A DNA stretch of 64,000 bases from Pseudoalteromonas sp. MEBiC 03607 (GTDB taxonomy: Bacteria; Pseudomonadota; Gammaproteobacteria; Enterobacterales; Alteromonadaceae), in NCBI RefSeq assembly GCF_004792295.1, contig NZ_SRRY01000001.1, positions 2,304,501 through 2,368,500 on the forward strand, read 5' to 3'. Both the position numbers and the translations under genes were made by a program. The first letter of the stretch is position 1; each line of letters starts with the position of its first letter. This document shows positions 1 through 9,532 of this stretch, piece by piece. A model generated the notes under the pieces. It ran no database searches and was not told the origin of the DNA. It was given only the letters and a program-made list of their open reading frames with translations.

Positions 1-2
1 CG

Positions 3-248
3 TATGGCATTGGTTTCAATGTACTCGTAGGTCATTTAATTGGTAAGTACGACAAACATTGGCCTGTTATTGCGGCAATATTTATCGCTGTAGTTGGGCT
101 TGTTGTAGTGCCTTTAATATTAATGGGGCAGGCGAGTTTAAAAGATACATATTTTATTTTGGCTATGGTGATAAGTTTACCGGTTGCAACATTAGTCATT
201 GAGAAAATAAAGCAACGAATTAGTTTAAACACTGAGCAAACGCAATAA
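3..248 (+). CDS. C-terminal end of a membrane protein (partial)
   Basis: An open frame runs in from the window edge and stops at TAA 246-248; the 5' part is missing. The roughly 81 visible residues contain two hydrophobic stretches that look like membrane helices (around VIAAIFIAVVGLVVVPLIL and YFILAMVISLPVATLVI), joined by a short polar loop and followed by a basic, polar tail. This fits the last two helices of an inner-membrane protein. No family motif is visible in the fragment, so I give no function. The minus-strand frame over the same bases lacks a plausible start and composition. Confidence 0.6.
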   Translation, partial: YGIGFNVLVGHLIGKYDKHWPVIAAIFIAVVGLVVVPLILMGQASLKDTYFILAMVISLPVATLVIEKIKQRISLNTEQTQ

Positions 249-320
249 ACTAAGCGATATTCGTTGTTTTTTTATGTTAGTATGGGCACGTCTTTTAACT
301 AAATAAACGTGAATTTAAAC

Positions 321-938
321 ATGTCAGATAATTTTACAACAGACGCTGAAAAAGCAAGTTACGGTATTGGTTTACAAATGGGTGAGCAATTAAAAGCAAA
401 CCCTTTTGAAGGTTTAAACTTAAACTCTGTATTTGAAGGTATGAAAGACGCATACACTGGTAACGATTTCCAAGTTGAAATCCCAGCAATTCAAGCTGCC
501 TTTGAAAAGATCAATGCTGAAATCCAAGCTCGCCGCGAAGAAGAAGCTAAAGTACTTGCTGCTGAAGGTATTGCCTTCTTAGAAGAAAATGCAAAACGTC
601 CTGAAGTAACAGTAACTGAGTCAGGTCTTCAATATGAAGTGCTTACTGAAGGCAATGGTGAGAAACCAACTGTAGATTCAACAATTCGTGCGCATTACCA
701 TGGTACACTTATCAATGGTACGGTATTTGATAGCTCTTATGAGCGTGGTCAACCAGCTGAATTCCCAGTGGGTGGCGTTATCAAAGGTTGGACTGAAGCA
801 GTACAAATGATGGGTACTGGTTCAAAATGGCGTTTATACGTACCGCATGAGCTTGCTTATGGTGAGCGTGGTGCTGGTGCTGCAATCGCACCTTTCTCAA
901 CACTAATCTTTGATGTTGAGCTATTAGAAATCATCTAA
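321..938 (+). CDS. fklB: FKBP-type peptidyl-prolyl cis-trans isomerase (FKBP22/FklB-like)
   Basis: A peptidyl-prolyl isomerase of 205 residues when started at ATG 321. A GTG at 309 would add four residues, but MSDNFTTDAEKASYGIG matches the usual FklB start. The N-terminal half is the helical dimerisation arm with a charged helix (EIQARREEEAKVLAAEG). The C-terminal half, from about residue 95, is the FKBP domain, with TESGLQYEVL, the hallmark GTVFDSSYERGQPAEFPV, VIKGWTEAVQMM and YGERGAGAAIAPFSTLIFDVELL. There is no signal peptide, so it is probably cytoplasmic. It folds proteins by isomerising Xaa-Pro bonds. It appears monocistronic, with a strong terminator directly behind it. Confidence 0.93.
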   Translation: MSDNFTTDAEKASYGIGLQMGEQLKANPFEGLNLNSVFEGMKDAYTGNDFQVEIPAIQAAFEKINAEIQARREEEAKVLAAEGIAFLEENAKRPEVTVTESGLQYEVLTEGNGEKPTVDSTIRAHYHGTLINGTVFDSSYERGQPAEFPVGGVIKGWTEAVQMMGTGSKWRLYVPHELAYGERGAGAAIAPFSTLIFDVELLEII

Positions 939-954
939 TTGATTTTAATAGGTA

Positions 955-984
955 TAAAAAAACCTGCTTTAAGCAGGTTTTTTT
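955..984 (+). terminator. Rho-independent terminator after the FKBP gene
   Basis: The inverted repeat AAAAAACCTGCTT/AAGCAGGTTTTTTT has a tiny loop and ends in a T run. The A run on the other side means it could also serve fur coming from the opposite direction. Confidence 0.85.
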
Positions 985-1005
985 ATGTCTGAAATAAACA
1001 GCTAA

Positions 1006-1449
1006 TTAGCTATTTGACTCAGCATATTCTTTACACTTAACTTTGTCCTCACACTCACCATAAAGGTAAAGAGAGTGGTTAGTTAATTTAATGCCATTTT
1101 CTGTAGCAATCTCTTCTTGACGACGTTCGATTAAATCATCTTCAAATTCAACAACCTTGCCGCATTTAAGACAAACGAGGTGGTCATGGTGAGTGCTACC
1201 AGATAATTCAAATACTGACTTGCCGCCTTCGAAGTGGTGGCGAGATACAATACCTGCATCATCAAATTGGTTAAGTACACGGTAGACAGTTGCAAGACCA
1301 ATCTCTTCGCCTTTGTCTAATAGAATTTTATAGACATCTTCAGCGCTGATGTGTTGATTGTCTGGAGATTGTAGAATCTCTAAAATTTTAATACGCGGCA
1401 AAGTTACTTTTAACCCTGCTTTTTTTAGTTCCAAGTTGTGATCAGTCAT
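1006..1449 (-). CDS. fur: Ferric uptake regulator Fur
   Basis: Fur is the global iron-responsive repressor, binding AT-rich operators when loaded with ferrous iron. The 147-residue product has the usual family length. It shows the winged-helix DNA-binding half (LKVTLPRIKILEIL, EIGLATVYRVLNQF), the His-rich metal-binding hinge (GGKSVFELSGSTHHDHLVC) and the Cys pair LVCLKCGKVVEF, with further Cys residues near the end (CEDKVKC). It lies downstream of fldA on the same strand, the arrangement known from E. coli. The 189-bp gap to fldA suggests its own promoter as well; I found no convincing Fur box there. Confidence 0.97.
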   Translation of the reverse strand: MTDHNLELKKAGLKVTLPRIKILEILQSPDNQHISAEDVYKILLDKGEEIGLATVYRVLNQFDDAGIVSRHHFEGGKSVFELSGSTHHDHLVCLKCGKVVEFEDDLIERRQEEIATENGIKLTNHSLYLYGECEDKVKCKEYAESNS

Positions 1450-1638
1450 TCAATCTGTCTCAATTTATTTAGTTATACTAGGCATCATTAAGATGCACAC
1501 GACACATTAGCAACTGTTAGAATAACGTGCCTAGTTACTAAGTGCAAAGAACAATTCGTTTGATTGCTGTTTTTTTAGACGAAAACGAACTGGTTGTGCA
1601 TCTTTACATCAGCTAGTAAATGCGAGTAGTACTTGTTA

Positions 1639-2166
1639 TTAATCAGCAAGTTCCGCTAAACACATCTCTTCATAAACTTGAGCGCACCAGTCTTTTACAC
1701 GTTGCTCTGTCAGTTCAGGTTGACGATCTTCGTCAATCCCTAAGCCAACAAACGTTTTGTCATCAATTAATGCTTTTGATGCTTCGAAGTCATAGCCATC
1801 AGTTGACCAGTGACCTACTACAATCGCGCCACGCTCAGTAACGATGTCGTTGATCATACCCATTGCATCTAAAAAGTATTCAGCATAGTCTTCTTGGTCA
1901 CCACAACCGAAAATTGCAACCAGTTTACCTTCGAAGTCTACTTCTTCTAATTCAGGGAAAAAATCATCCCAGTCACATTGCGCTTCACCGTAGTACCAAG
2001 TTGGAATACCGAATAACAATAAATCGAATTCAGCAATCTCTTCTTTAGAACTTTTTGCAATGTCATGAACCGCGACTAGCTTTTTACCTAATTCTTTTTG
2101 AATCATTTTAGCTACGTGTTCAGTATTACCTGTGTCGCTTCCGAAAAAAATACCTACGCTTGACAT
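1639..2166 (-). CDS. fldA: Flavodoxin FldA
   Basis: A long-chain flavodoxin of 175 residues that carries FMN and shuttles low-potential electrons, for example to radical-SAM enzymes such as BioB, which is encoded in this same window. The phosphate-binding loop FFGSDTGNTEHVAK is at the N-terminus. The flavin-stacking region GIPTWYYGEAQCDWDDF and the late-family motif FGCGDQEDYAEYFLDAMG are both present. It sits between ybfE and fur as in E. coli. The start is the ATG of MSSVGIFFG; the upstream gene ends 14 bases away, which suggests cotranscription. Confidence 0.96.
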   Translation of the reverse strand: MSSVGIFFGSDTGNTEHVAKMIQKELGKKLVAVHDIAKSSKEEIAEFDLLLFGIPTWYYGEAQCDWDDFFPELEEVDFEGKLVAIFGCGDQEDYAEYFLDAMGMINDIVTERGAIVVGHWSTDGYDFEASKALIDDKTFVGLGIDEDRQPELTEQRVKDWCAQVYEEMCLAELAD

Positions 2167-2180
2167 GGATTTAAAACCTT

Positions 2181-2459
2181 CTATCTATCAATAGCCAATC
2201 TTTCTTGTAAAATTGTTTCAATCAACGCGCTACGGCTAATATTCTGCGCATCTGCCATATCGCTTAATGCCTGATATAACTGTGATGAAACCTTAAATTC
2301 TACACGCTTTAAACCACGTGCTTTATCTCGCTTTATTTGATTACGTTTATTTACTTTTAATTGCATGTCGCGAGGTAGGGGATTTGTTTTAGGTCTACCT
2401 GGACGTTTCTCGTATTCAAATAAATCGGGTGTTGTTCTATCTGTTTCTGATTTTGCCAT
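2181..2459 (-). CDS. ybfE: YbfE-like ribbon-helix-helix family protein
   Basis: A small basic protein of 92 residues, started at MAKSETDRTTPDLFEYE because this matches the family N-terminus; a longer frame up to 2486 would overlap the upstream gene. The middle is rich in Lys and Arg (GRPKTNPLPRDMQLKVNKRN). The end, RVEFKVSSQLYQALSDMADAQ followed by NISRSALIETIL, reads as a ribbon-helix-helix/CopG-like DNA-binding fold. In E. coli this gene is LexA-controlled, but no CTG-N10-CAG box is visible here. It is two bases from the upstream DUF2788 gene, so they are probably cotranscribed with fldA. Target unknown. Confidence 0.8.
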   Translation of the reverse strand: MAKSETDRTTPDLFEYEKRPGRPKTNPLPRDMQLKVNKRNQIKRDKARGLKRVEFKVSSQLYQALSDMADAQNISRSALIETILQERLAIDR

Positions 2460-2461
2460 AT

Positions 2462-2683
2462 CTAGCCCACACCTGCGCCTTGCCAAAAGACTTGAATAAG
2501 ACCTTTAGCTATAAACCCAGAACAGCCTAAGAATAGCACTAACCAAACGATGTATCGGCCAAATTTTGGTACATCACCTTTTTTAAGGACGTCTTGAATT
2601 GCCATTCCAATAAAAAAGAAAATGCCGGCTAAGCCAAAATACAACCCTAAGGTATCAAATTCGTTAATTAACTGACTGACCAT
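2462..2683 (-). CDS. DUF2788 small membrane protein
   Basis: A 73-residue protein started at ATG 2683 (MVSQLINEFDTLGL); a TTG six codons earlier is possible but less likely. It has two predicted membrane helices, LGLYFGLAGIFFFIGMAI and RYIVWLVLFLGCSGFIAKGL, around a charged loop (DVLKKGDVPKFG). This matches my memory of the DUF2788 family, which in gammaproteobacteria sits beside ybfE. Function unknown. It is placed two bases before ybfE and likely starts the DUF2788-ybfE-fldA transcript. Confidence 0.75.
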   Translation of the reverse strand: MVSQLINEFDTLGLYFGLAGIFFFIGMAIQDVLKKGDVPKFGRYIVWLVLFLGCSGFIAKGLIQVFWQGAGVG

Positions 2684-2781
2684 CAACGTATAAACCTTCA
2701 AAATAAACGGCGCGTACTATACCACACAAATTCATAATAATTTAGTGCGCACGATCAAAAACAGCGAAATTTATCTGTCTT

Positions 2782-3546
2782 TTATGTGGCTAAAAAATCG
2801 CTAATTGCTTTATTTACGGCAAGCGGTTTTTGTGCGTGTAACCAATGACCAGCGCCATGAATTATTTTTGCTTTAGCATTAGGAAATAACGCCATAATTG
2901 CAGGGCGGTGCTCAGCTAAGATGTAGTCTGAATCATTACCTTTGATGAACAAAGTATCACATAAACAAGAATCATTTTCATCAACTTGAGCTAAAATATT
3001 TTCATATTGCTGATATATAACCGCTAAATTAAAGCGCCATTGGTAGTGGCCTTGATCGTTCTTAGCAAAGCTCTTTAATAAAAACTGGCGTACACCCACT
3101 TCATCTATGTGCTTTGCAAGGACTTCATCAGCGGCTTTCCTGTCAACAACATTCGACTCGGCTACCTCATTCAGGCCTGCAAAAATAGCACTATGACGAG
3201 GGTTATTAGCAACAGGAGAGATATCTAACACCACTAGTTTATTGATTAGCGCGGGGTGATTAAGAGCTAATTGCATAGCAACTTTACCGCCCATTGAATG
3301 ACCAATGATGTGAGCTTTATTAATGTTCAAGTATTCAAGTAACTCACTGACATCTTGAGCCATAGCATGGTAATTCATGGTATCGCTGTGGAATGATTTA
3401 CCATGATTTCGTAAATCGATATTTGTTACGCGGTAATTTTCAGCTAAGGCTTTTGCGATTACATTGAGGTTTTCTAGCGAGCCAAACAAACCATGGATCA
3501 ACACAACGTCTGAACCTTGACCCATTTGTTGGTAGTTTAATAGCAT
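2782..3546 (-). CDS. ybfF: YbfF-type alpha/beta-hydrolase esterase
   Basis: A serine esterase of 254 residues started at ATG 3546, which has a good AGGAG about seven bases upstream; the in-frame TTG two codons earlier lies too close to it. The oxyanion region VVLIHGLFGSLENL, the nucleophile elbow GHSMGG and the terminal histidine in GAGHWLHAQKP form the catalytic set, with an acid expected near FIKGNDSDYI. E. coli YbfF hydrolyses acyl-CoA and other short esters. It stands divergently from seqA, conserving the E. coli gene neighbourhood. No signal peptide is visible. Alternative: another small-molecule esterase of the same fold, such as a BioH-like enzyme, but YbfF fits the location better. 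Confidence 0.9.
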   Translation of the reverse strand: MLLNYQQMGQGSDVVLIHGLFGSLENLNVIAKALAENYRVTNIDLRNHGKSFHSDTMNYHAMAQDVSELLEYLNINKAHIIGHSMGGKVAMQLALNHPALINKLVVLDISPVANNPRHSAIFAGLNEVAESNVVDRKAADEVLAKHIDEVGVRQFLLKSFAKNDQGHYQWRFNLAVIYQQYENILAQVDENDSCLCDTLFIKGNDSDYILAEHRPAIMALFPNAKAKIIHGAGHWLHAQKPLAVNKAISDFLAT

Positions 3547-3677
3547 TTTCAACTCCTAATTTTAATGGCAGTATTTTGCCTAGCGAAATAACAAATTGCA
3601 AAACATAGAGAATTACTGCGAGCTTAGGTATAATCATCGAGAACTTTTATAATGTGACCCGTAAAGACAGGAATAAC

Positions 3678-4274
3678 ATGAAAAAAATTGACATAGACGA
3701 CGAGTTATATCAATACATAGCTAGCAACACGCAAAGTATTGGTGAGAGCGCTTCCACTATTTTACGTCGTTTATTAAACCTTTCTGATGGCACCTTAGCG
3801 CCCGTTGAAACAGCAACTAGCAAAACTGAACAAGAATCTCCAGTTGTTGAACCTGAACAAGCAATAGAGCAAGAACCAGCCCCTAAACACGATGAACCTG
3901 AACAAGTCGAAACTGTCACAACAGCGCAACAAGTCAAAGGTAATGTGTTTAATGTGTTAAACAAAGAAGAACTGGCAATGCAAAAAGGTGTTGTTGGTCG
4001 TTTCTTATTTATCTTGGCAGCGCTTTACAGAACACACAAAGCAGATTTTGCGAACGTTCTAGAAATTAAAGGCCGTGACCGCGTCTATTTTGCAACTAGT
4101 AAAGAGGCGTTGCTTGAAAGTGGCAGTAGTATGAATCCAAAAAATATCACCGATACAGAGTATTGGGTGATGACTAACTCAAATACAACCAGAAAAAAAA
4201 TGATGCTTCATGAAGTGGCCTTAAGCCTAGGCTATAGTGCGGACGAAGCAGAAAAAATTCGTGATTACTTATAA
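3678..4274 (+). CDS. seqA: Negative modulator of replication initiation SeqA
   Basis: SeqA binds hemimethylated GATC sites, sequesters oriC and organises newly replicated DNA. I start it at ATG 3678, because MKKIDIDDELYQYIASNTQ matches the family start; the frame opens earlier with a GTG at 3654. The N-terminal ribbon-helix-helix multimerisation domain (GESASTILRRLL) is followed by a long linker rich in Glu, Gln and Pro (about residues 40-90). The C-terminal DNA-binding domain starts near FNVLNKEELA and contains EIKGRDRVYFATSKEALLE, SMNPKNI and YWVMTNSNTTRKK. At 198 residues it is longer than E. coli SeqA (181), mostly through the linker. pgm follows after 16 bases. Confidence 0.95.
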   Translation: MKKIDIDDELYQYIASNTQSIGESASTILRRLLNLSDGTLAPVETATSKTEQESPVVEPEQAIEQEPAPKHDEPEQVETVTTAQQVKGNVFNVLNKEELAMQKGVVGRFLFILAALYRTHKADFANVLEIKGRDRVYFATSKEALLESGSSMNPKNITDTEYWVMTNSNTTRKKMMLHEVALSLGYSADEAEKIRDYL

Positions 4275-4290
4275 CAGGTAAGGAAATAAT

Positions 4291-5928
4291 ATGGCGATTC
4301 ATCCAGAGGCAGGGAAACCTGCGCCACAACAGAGCTTAGTAAATGTTCCAAAACTAATCTCTGCTTATTACTTAAATGAACCTGATCTTGAACAAAACCC
4401 AGAGCATTGCGTTGCTTTTGGTACGTCTGGTCACCGCGGTTGTTCATTCGATGTAAAATTTAATGAATCGCATATATTAGCGATCACTCAAGCAATTTGT
4501 GATTATCGTAAAGAAAATAACATTTTTGGACCTCTGTTTCTTGGCAAAGATACGCATGCTTTAAGTGAAGCTGCTTTTAATTCAGCAATTGAAGTGTTGG
4601 TTGCGAATGAAGTGCAAGTTATTACTCAAGAGAATGACGACTATACGCCAACCCCAGTGATCAGCCACGCAGTTGTTTGTCATAATAAAGAAAATCCAAA
4701 TGAATTGGCCGATGGTATCGTTGTAACTCCGTCACACAACCCGCCTGAAGATGGTGGTTTTAAATATAATCCACCGAATGGCGGACCTGCTGATACTGAC
4801 GTTACTAAATGGATCGAAGATAGAGCAAATCAATTACTGCTTGAAGATTTAGTTGCTGTAGAGTTATTTCCGTTTGCTAAAGCATCACGTTCTGGCTTTA
4901 TCAAATACCAAGATTTAATAACACCTTATGTCGATGACTTAGCAAACATCGTTAATTTAAAAGCTATTAGCGATGCAAAAATCAAAATTGGTGTGGATCC
5001 ACTCGGTGGCTCTGGTATCAACTTTTGGCCAGTGATTGCCGAAAAATATAATTTAGACTTAACAGTCGTAAATAAGTCTGTTGATCCAACATTCTCGTTT
5101 ATGCCTTTGGATAAAGACGGTAAAATCCGTATGGATTGCTCATCTCCTTATGCAATGACTAATCTTATTGCTCTAAAAGATGACTACGATATTGGTATTG
5201 GTAACGACCCTGATTATGACCGTCACGGCATTGTTACACCTGATGGTCTAATGAATCCAAATCATTTTTTAGCGGTTGCAATTGACTACTTACTAAATAA
5301 TCGTGAATGGTCAAAAGATGTTGCTATTGGTAAAACGCTCGTATCTAGCGGCATGATTGATAAAGTGGTTGCACGTAATAACCGTGAAGTAAAAGAAGTA
5401 CCAGTAGGCTTTAAATGGTTTGTTGAAGGCTTAAGCAAGGGGACACTTGCTTTTGGTGGTGAAGAAAGTGCAGGGGCGTCATTCTTGCGCTTCGATGGTA
5501 CGGTGTGGAACACCGACAAAGACGGTTTTATCTTAGGTTTACTAGCTGCTGAGATATTAGCAGTAACGGGTAAAACACCTTCACAGCTATATAAAGAACT
5601 TGAGCAAGAGTTTGGTGCACCTATCTATAAACGTATTGATGCCCCAGCTAATGCACAGCAAAAAGCGCGTCTAAAAGCGTTATCGGCAGATGATGTAACT
5701 GCCAGTACCTTAGCGGGTGATGCTATTACACAAAAACTAACTCATGCACCTGGTAATAATGCTGCTATTGGTGGTTTAAAGGTTGTTACCGAAAATGGTT
5801 GGTTTGCAGCTCGTCCATCAGGCACAGAAGATATCTATAAAATTTACCTAGAATCATTCAAAGGTCAAGAACATCTAGCATTACTAGAAAAAGAAGCGAA
5901 AAAACTGGTTGATTCAGTAATTAGCTAA
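4291..5928 (+). CDS. pgm: Phosphoglucomutase
   Basis: Interconverts glucose 1-phosphate and glucose 6-phosphate, linking glycolysis to glycogen and envelope sugar synthesis. The 545 residues equal the usual length of the E. coli-type enzyme. All four active-site loops are visible: FGTSGHRG, the phosphoserine loop [16 protein letters not shown], the metal loop [10 protein letters not shown], the sugar loop [12 protein letters not shown], and the phosphate-binding [12 protein letters not shown] near the C-terminus. It is probably cotranscribed with seqA, as in E. coli, and has its own terminator. Confidence 0.97.
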   Translation: MAIHPEAGKPAPQQSLVNVPKLISAYYLNEPDLEQNPEHCVAFGTSGHRGCSFDVKFNESHILAITQAICDYRKENNIFGPLFLGKDTHALSEAAFNSAIEVLVANEVQVITQENDDYTPTPVISHAVVCHNKENPNELADGIVVTPSHNPPEDGGFKYNPPNGGPADTDVTKWIEDRANQLLLEDLVAVELFPFAKASRSGFIKYQDLITPYVDDLANIVNLKAISDAKIKIGVDPLGGSGINFWPVIAEKYNLDLTVVNKSVDPTFSFMPLDKDGKIRMDCSSPYAMTNLIALKDDYDIGIGNDPDYDRHGIVTPDGLMNPNHFLAVAIDYLLNNREWSKDVAIGKTLVSSGMIDKVVARNNREVKEVPVGFKWFVEGLSKGTLAFGGEESAGASFLRFDGTVWNTDKDGFILGLLAAEILAVTGKTPSQLYKELEQEFGAPIYKRIDAPANAQQKARLKALSADDVTASTLAGDAITQKLTHAPGNNAAIGGLKVVTENGWFAARPSGTEDIYKIYLESFKGQEHLALLEKEAKKLVDSVIS

Positions 5929-5945
5929 TTTCATTTTTATCTTTT

Positions 5946-5973
5946 AAAACGGCTGAGTTTCTCAGCCGTTTTT
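5946..5973 (+). terminator. Terminator of the seqA-pgm operon
   Basis: AAAACGGCTGAG/CTCAGCCGTTTT is a perfect 12-bp stem with a TTT loop, followed by more T. Confidence 0.88.
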
Positions 5974-6007
5974 GTATTCTACTCTCACGTATTTTTAGGA
6001 TAGGACA

Positions 6008-7063
6008 ATGAGCTATTCAATTCCTTCATATCTTGACGAATTAAAAAGCAATGGCGACTTTTTAACCTTAACCCGTAACAATGAATTTTCACTTGAACCT
6101 TGTGCATTCACCCTTGAGAATGGCACTGATGTGACAGTTCATGATACGGGCATCATTGAATTTCAACCAAATCAGCAAACAAACAAAGATATTGTTCTTT
6201 CAAGTGCGATACATGGCAACGAAACGGCGCCAATTGAAATTTGTGACCAATTACTTAGAGCAATTATTAAAGAACAACTGCCGCTTAAGCAGCGTGTACT
6301 GTTTATTTTTGGTAATCCAAAGTCGATTAATATCGGTAAGCGCTTTGTAGATGAAAACCTAAACCGCCTGTTTAACGGTCACCATACTGTAGAAGGTATT
6401 GCTTCAAACCCTGAGCGAGTTCGTGCAAAGCAGCTTGAGGATGTTGTTTCTGATTTTTTCCAAAGAGGCAACCACAACAGTGAGCGTTTTCATTATGACC
6501 TTCATACTGCAATTCGTGGCTCTAAAAATGAAAAGTTTGCTGTATACCCATTCTTACATGGAAAACCGTGGAAAAAATCACAGCTGCAATTTTTACTCAG
6601 CTGTGGTGTAAACACAGTATTAATGATGAAATCAGCGGCAACAACGTTTAGTTACTACTCGTCGTTTGTACATGGTGCTGATTCATTTACGGTAGAGCTT
6701 GGTCAAGTAAAGCCATTTGGTGAAAATGACATGAGCCGCTTCGAGAAAACCAAACAAACTTTAACTGCATTAATTAGTCAAGAAAAGGTGGATTATAAAG
6801 AATTTAATGCAGATGATTTTGAGTTGTTTTCAGTTTATAGAACAATAAACCGTACGTGTGAAGACTTTAGCTTCCCATTTGCTGATGATGTAGAAAACTT
6901 CACCGGTTTCGCAAAGGGTGAATTATTGGCAATTGATGGTCAGACCAGATATGAAGCGGAGGTAGAGGGTGAAGCTATTATCTTCCCAAACGCTGATGTA
7001 GCCTTAGGTCAGCGTGCTTTGCTTACCGTTATCCCAATGCAAGTTGATAGCAACTTTATTTAA
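6008..7063 (+). CDS. astE: Succinylglutamate desuccinylase (AstE family)
   Basis: A zinc carboxypeptidase-like enzyme of 351 residues that releases glutamate and succinate in the last step of the arginine succinyltransferase pathway. The zinc ligands are in [18 protein letters not shown], and a further histidine lies in [21 protein letters not shown]; the substrate-binding stretch VDENLNRLF is also present. A late [14 protein letters not shown] region carries the likely catalytic glutamate. The other ast genes are not in this window, so it stands alone. A related aspartoacylase-like activity is the alternative, but the length and motifs suit AstE. Confidence 0.9.
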   Translation: MSYSIPSYLDELKSNGDFLTLTRNNEFSLEPCAFTLENGTDVTVHDTGIIEFQPNQQTNKDIVLSSAIHGNETAPIEICDQLLRAIIKEQLPLKQRVLFIFGNPKSINIGKRFVDENLNRLFNGHHTVEGIASNPERVRAKQLEDVVSDFFQRGNHNSERFHYDLHTAIRGSKNEKFAVYPFLHGKPWKKSQLQFLLSCGVNTVLMMKSAATTFSYYSSFVHGADSFTVELGQVKPFGENDMSRFEKTKQTLTALISQEKVDYKEFNADDFELFSVYRTINRTCEDFSFPFADDVENFTGFAKGELLAIDGQTRYEAEVEGEAIIFPNADVALGQRALLTVIPMQVDSNFI

Positions 7064-7091
7064 AATCTCTGCATTAACACCCATCTATATT

Positions 7092-7140
7092 AAGTTAACT
7101 ATATGACTAAAAAGAGTTTATTTTGTTGTATAGTTAACTT
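7092..7140. repeat. 12-bp perfect inverted repeat between astE and bkd
   Basis: AAGTTAACTATA (7092-7103) and TATAGTTAACTT (7129-7140) are exact reverse complements separated by 25 bases. No T run follows the right arm, so it is not a typical intrinsic terminator. It could be a pair of operator half-sites for the bkd promoter or a stem in the 3' end of the astE transcript. Confidence 0.6.
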
Positions 7141-7194
7141 TCCATGCGTTTTTAGCCATTTCTCATCTATTCGTCTATGATTAGTTGAATAACA

Positions 7195-7212
7195 ACTTAC
7201 GTTAACGTAAAG
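7195..7212. promoter_or_regulatory. Palindromic operator upstream of bkd (LiuR-like core ACGTTWACGT)
   Basis: TTACGTTAACGTAA (7197-7210) is a perfect 14-bp palindrome lying 120 bases before the bkd start codon. It shares the core ACGTTWACGT with the palindrome at 26923-26940 in the etf divergent promoter. This agrees with the type of site reported for LiuR, the MerR-family regulator of branched-chain amino acid catabolism in gammaproteobacteria. The assignment to LiuR is inference; no liuR gene is in the window. Confidence 0.6.
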
Positions 7213-7332
7213 TGACGGCAGTTTAATTTAATTAGATTGAATATTGCGCAAACTTTATCCTTACAGCAAATGCTGATAATAAACACAAATAAGGGCAGTG
7301 GCGTAGGTTTCTGACACGAAAGAAGGTAGGTT

Positions 7333-8547
7333 ATGAGTAATCCAAATAACGTATCGCTAAACATTAATCATGATCTGTCATTTATTGATGGTCACGCATT
7401 AACGATCCCTACATTAAGTATTCTTAATGAGGAAGGCGACATTCATGAAGGTGCCACCGCACCCGATATCGACAAAGCAACCGCAATCCGTTTATACGAG
7501 ACAATGCGTTTTATTCGAGCACTTGATGAACGTATGCAAGCAGCACAGCGTCAGGGTCGTGTAAGCTTTTACATGCAATGTTTAGGTGAAGAAGCGGCTG
7601 TAACCGCATCAGCAGCAGCGCTTGACCAAAACGATATGATCATGGCCCAATACCGTGAACAAGCCGCTTTGCGATACCGAGGTTTTACACTTGACCAATT
7701 CATGAACCAAATGTTTTCAAACGAAAAAGATTTGGGTAAAGGTCGCCAAATGCCAATTCACTATGGCTCACGCGAACTTAACTACATGACAATTTCATCA
7801 CCACTTGGTACGCAAATTCCGCAAGCAACAGGTTATGCGTATGGTCAAAAAGTTCGCCATATTGACCCACAAACAGGTGAGTTAAACAGCACAATTGATA
7901 ACATCACCATTTGTTATTTTGGTGAGGGTGCAGCCTCAGAAGGTGATTTCCATGCGGGCTTGAATATGGCTGCTGTTCACCAAGCGCCAGTTATCTTTTT
8001 TGCTCGTAATAATGGCTATGCGATTTCAACCCCTGCTGATGAGCAATTTAAAGGGGATGGTATTGCTTCTCGTGGTGTAGGTTATGGTATTAAAACAATC
8101 CGTGTTGATGGTGCTGATGCCCTTGCAGTTTATGCTGCAACTAAAAAAGCACGTGAAATTGCCACTAAACATGGTGAGCCAGTTTTAATTGAGTCAATTG
8201 CTTATCGTTTAGGGGCTCATTCAACGAGTGACGACCCAAGCGGCTACCGCAGCAAAGACGAAGAAGCTAAACACAAAGGCTGTCCAATCGAACGTTTCCG
8301 TAACTGGTTACTAAAACAAGGTTGGTTAGACGAAGCGCAAGACGCAAAAGACAAAGAAACAATTCGTGAAGAAATTTTAGCAGCGCTTAAGCGTGCTGAA
8401 AAAGTAGCAAAACCAGCATTAGAAGATCTCATTTCTGATGTTTATGATAAGCCAATCCCATCACTGCAAAAACAATACGAACAATTAAAAGAGCACATTT
8501 TGCAGCATCCTGATGCTTATCCAACAACTGCTGGGAGATTAAAGTAA
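7333..8547 (+). CDS. bkdA1: Branched-chain 2-oxoacid dehydrogenase E1 alpha subunit
   Basis: The thiamine-diphosphate-binding half of E1, which decarboxylates the 2-oxo acids derived from valine, leucine and isoleucine. The cofactor-binding stretch [20 protein letters not shown] ending at ARNNGYAIS is clear, as are [20 protein letters not shown] and [15 protein letters not shown], the loop that is phosphorylated in mitochondrial homologues. The 404 residues and the N-terminal extension are typical for BkdA1 rather than pyruvate dehydrogenase E1 alpha. Its stop codon overlaps the start of bkdA2 (TAATG), so the two are translationally coupled. Confidence 0.94.
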   Translation: MSNPNNVSLNINHDLSFIDGHALTIPTLSILNEEGDIHEGATAPDIDKATAIRLYETMRFIRALDERMQAAQRQGRVSFYMQCLGEEAAVTASAAALDQNDMIMAQYREQAALRYRGFTLDQFMNQMFSNEKDLGKGRQMPIHYGSRELNYMTISSPLGTQIPQATGYAYGQKVRHIDPQTGELNSTIDNITICYFGEGAASEGDFHAGLNMAAVHQAPVIFFARNNGYAISTPADEQFKGDGIASRGVGYGIKTIRVDGADALAVYAATKKAREIATKHGEPVLIESIAYRLGAHSTSDDPSGYRSKDEEAKHKGCPIERFRNWLLKQGWLDEAQDAKDKETIREEILAALKRAEKVAKPALEDLISDVYDKPIPSLQKQYEQLKEHILQHPDAYPTTAGRLK

Positions 8548-9524
8548 TGGCTAAAATGAACATGCTTCATGCAATTAACTCTGCCCTTGATATCACCATG
8601 GCAGAGCATCCAAATGCATGTATTTTTGGTGAAGACGTTGGTTATTTTGGTGGTGTATTCCGTGCAACATCGGGCTTACAAGAAAAATATGGTAAGCACC
8701 GTGTGTTTAATACACCGTTAACTGAGCAAGGTATTTTAGGTTTTGCTAATGGTTTAGCGGCGTTTGGTGCACCTGCTTTAGCTGAAATTCAATTTGCAGA
8801 TTATATTTTCCCTGCATTTGACCAAATCGTGAATGAATCAGCTAAATTCCGTTACCGCAGTGGTAATGAATTTAATGTAGGCAATCTAACAATTCGTACT
8901 CCGTATGGCGGTGGTATCGCAGGTGGTTTATATCACTCACAATCACCAGAAGCCTATTTTGCTCATACACCGGGTTTGAAGTTAGTTGTGCCACGTAATC
9001 CTTATCAAGCAAAAGGCTTACTTCGTGCATCAATTAAAGATGATAACCCTGTTATTTTCTTTGAGCCAAAACGTTTATACCGTGCATCAACAGGCGAAGT
9101 ACCAGAAGAAGATTACAGCATCGAACTTGGCAAAGCTGAAGTTGTGCAAGAAGGCACTGATGTCACTTTGCTTGCTTGGGGCGCACAGATGGAAATCGTT
9201 GAAGATGCGGCTAAAAAAGCAGCTGAACAAGGTATTAGTTGTGAAGTTATCGACTTACGTACTATTTTACCTTGGGATGTTGAGACAATCGCTAAATCAG
9301 TGACTAAAACAGGTCGTTTAGTCGTTAGCCACGAAGCACCAATCACTAATGGTTTTGGGGCTGAAATCGTTGCAACAATTCAACAAGAGTGTTTCTTACA
9401 CCTTGAGTCGCCAATTGCTCGCGTGTGTGGTTTAGATACGCCATATCCATTAGCACTTGAAAAAGAATATGTGCCGGATGCACTAAAAGTGCTTGCTGCG
9501 ATTAAGCAATCAGTTGAGTTTTAG
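8547..9524 (+). CDS. bkdA2: Branched-chain 2-oxoacid dehydrogenase E1 beta subunit
   Basis: The transketolase-type partner of E1 alpha; together they form the heterotetrameric E1. The 325-residue product shows [15 protein letters not shown], the conserved [31 protein letters not shown] and [20 protein letters not shown], and ends with [17 protein letters not shown]. Overlap with the E1 alpha stop and an eight-base gap to the E2 gene show one operon. It is cytoplasmic, as part of the large multienzyme complex. Confidence 0.95.
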   Translation: MAKMNMLHAINSALDITMAEHPNACIFGEDVGYFGGVFRATSGLQEKYGKHRVFNTPLTEQGILGFANGLAAFGAPALAEIQFADYIFPAFDQIVNESAKFRYRSGNEFNVGNLTIRTPYGGGIAGGLYHSQSPEAYFAHTPGLKLVVPRNPYQAKGLLRASIKDDNPVIFFEPKRLYRASTGEVPEEDYSIELGKAEVVQEGTDVTLLAWGAQMEIVEDAAKKAAEQGISCEVIDLRTILPWDVETIAKSVTKTGRLVVSHEAPITNGFGAEIVATIQQECFLHLESPIARVCGLDTPYPLALEKEYVPDALKVLAAIKQSVEF

Positions 9525-9532
9525 GAGTCAGT

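Noticed and set aside
1450..1638. Fur autoregulatory box upstream of fur
   Set aside because: No 15-base stretch comes near TGATAATGATTATCA; only AT-rich promoter-like DNA.
2702..2781. LexA box expected before the ybfE operon by analogy with E. coli
   Set aside because: No CTG-N10-CAG sequence is present in this interval.
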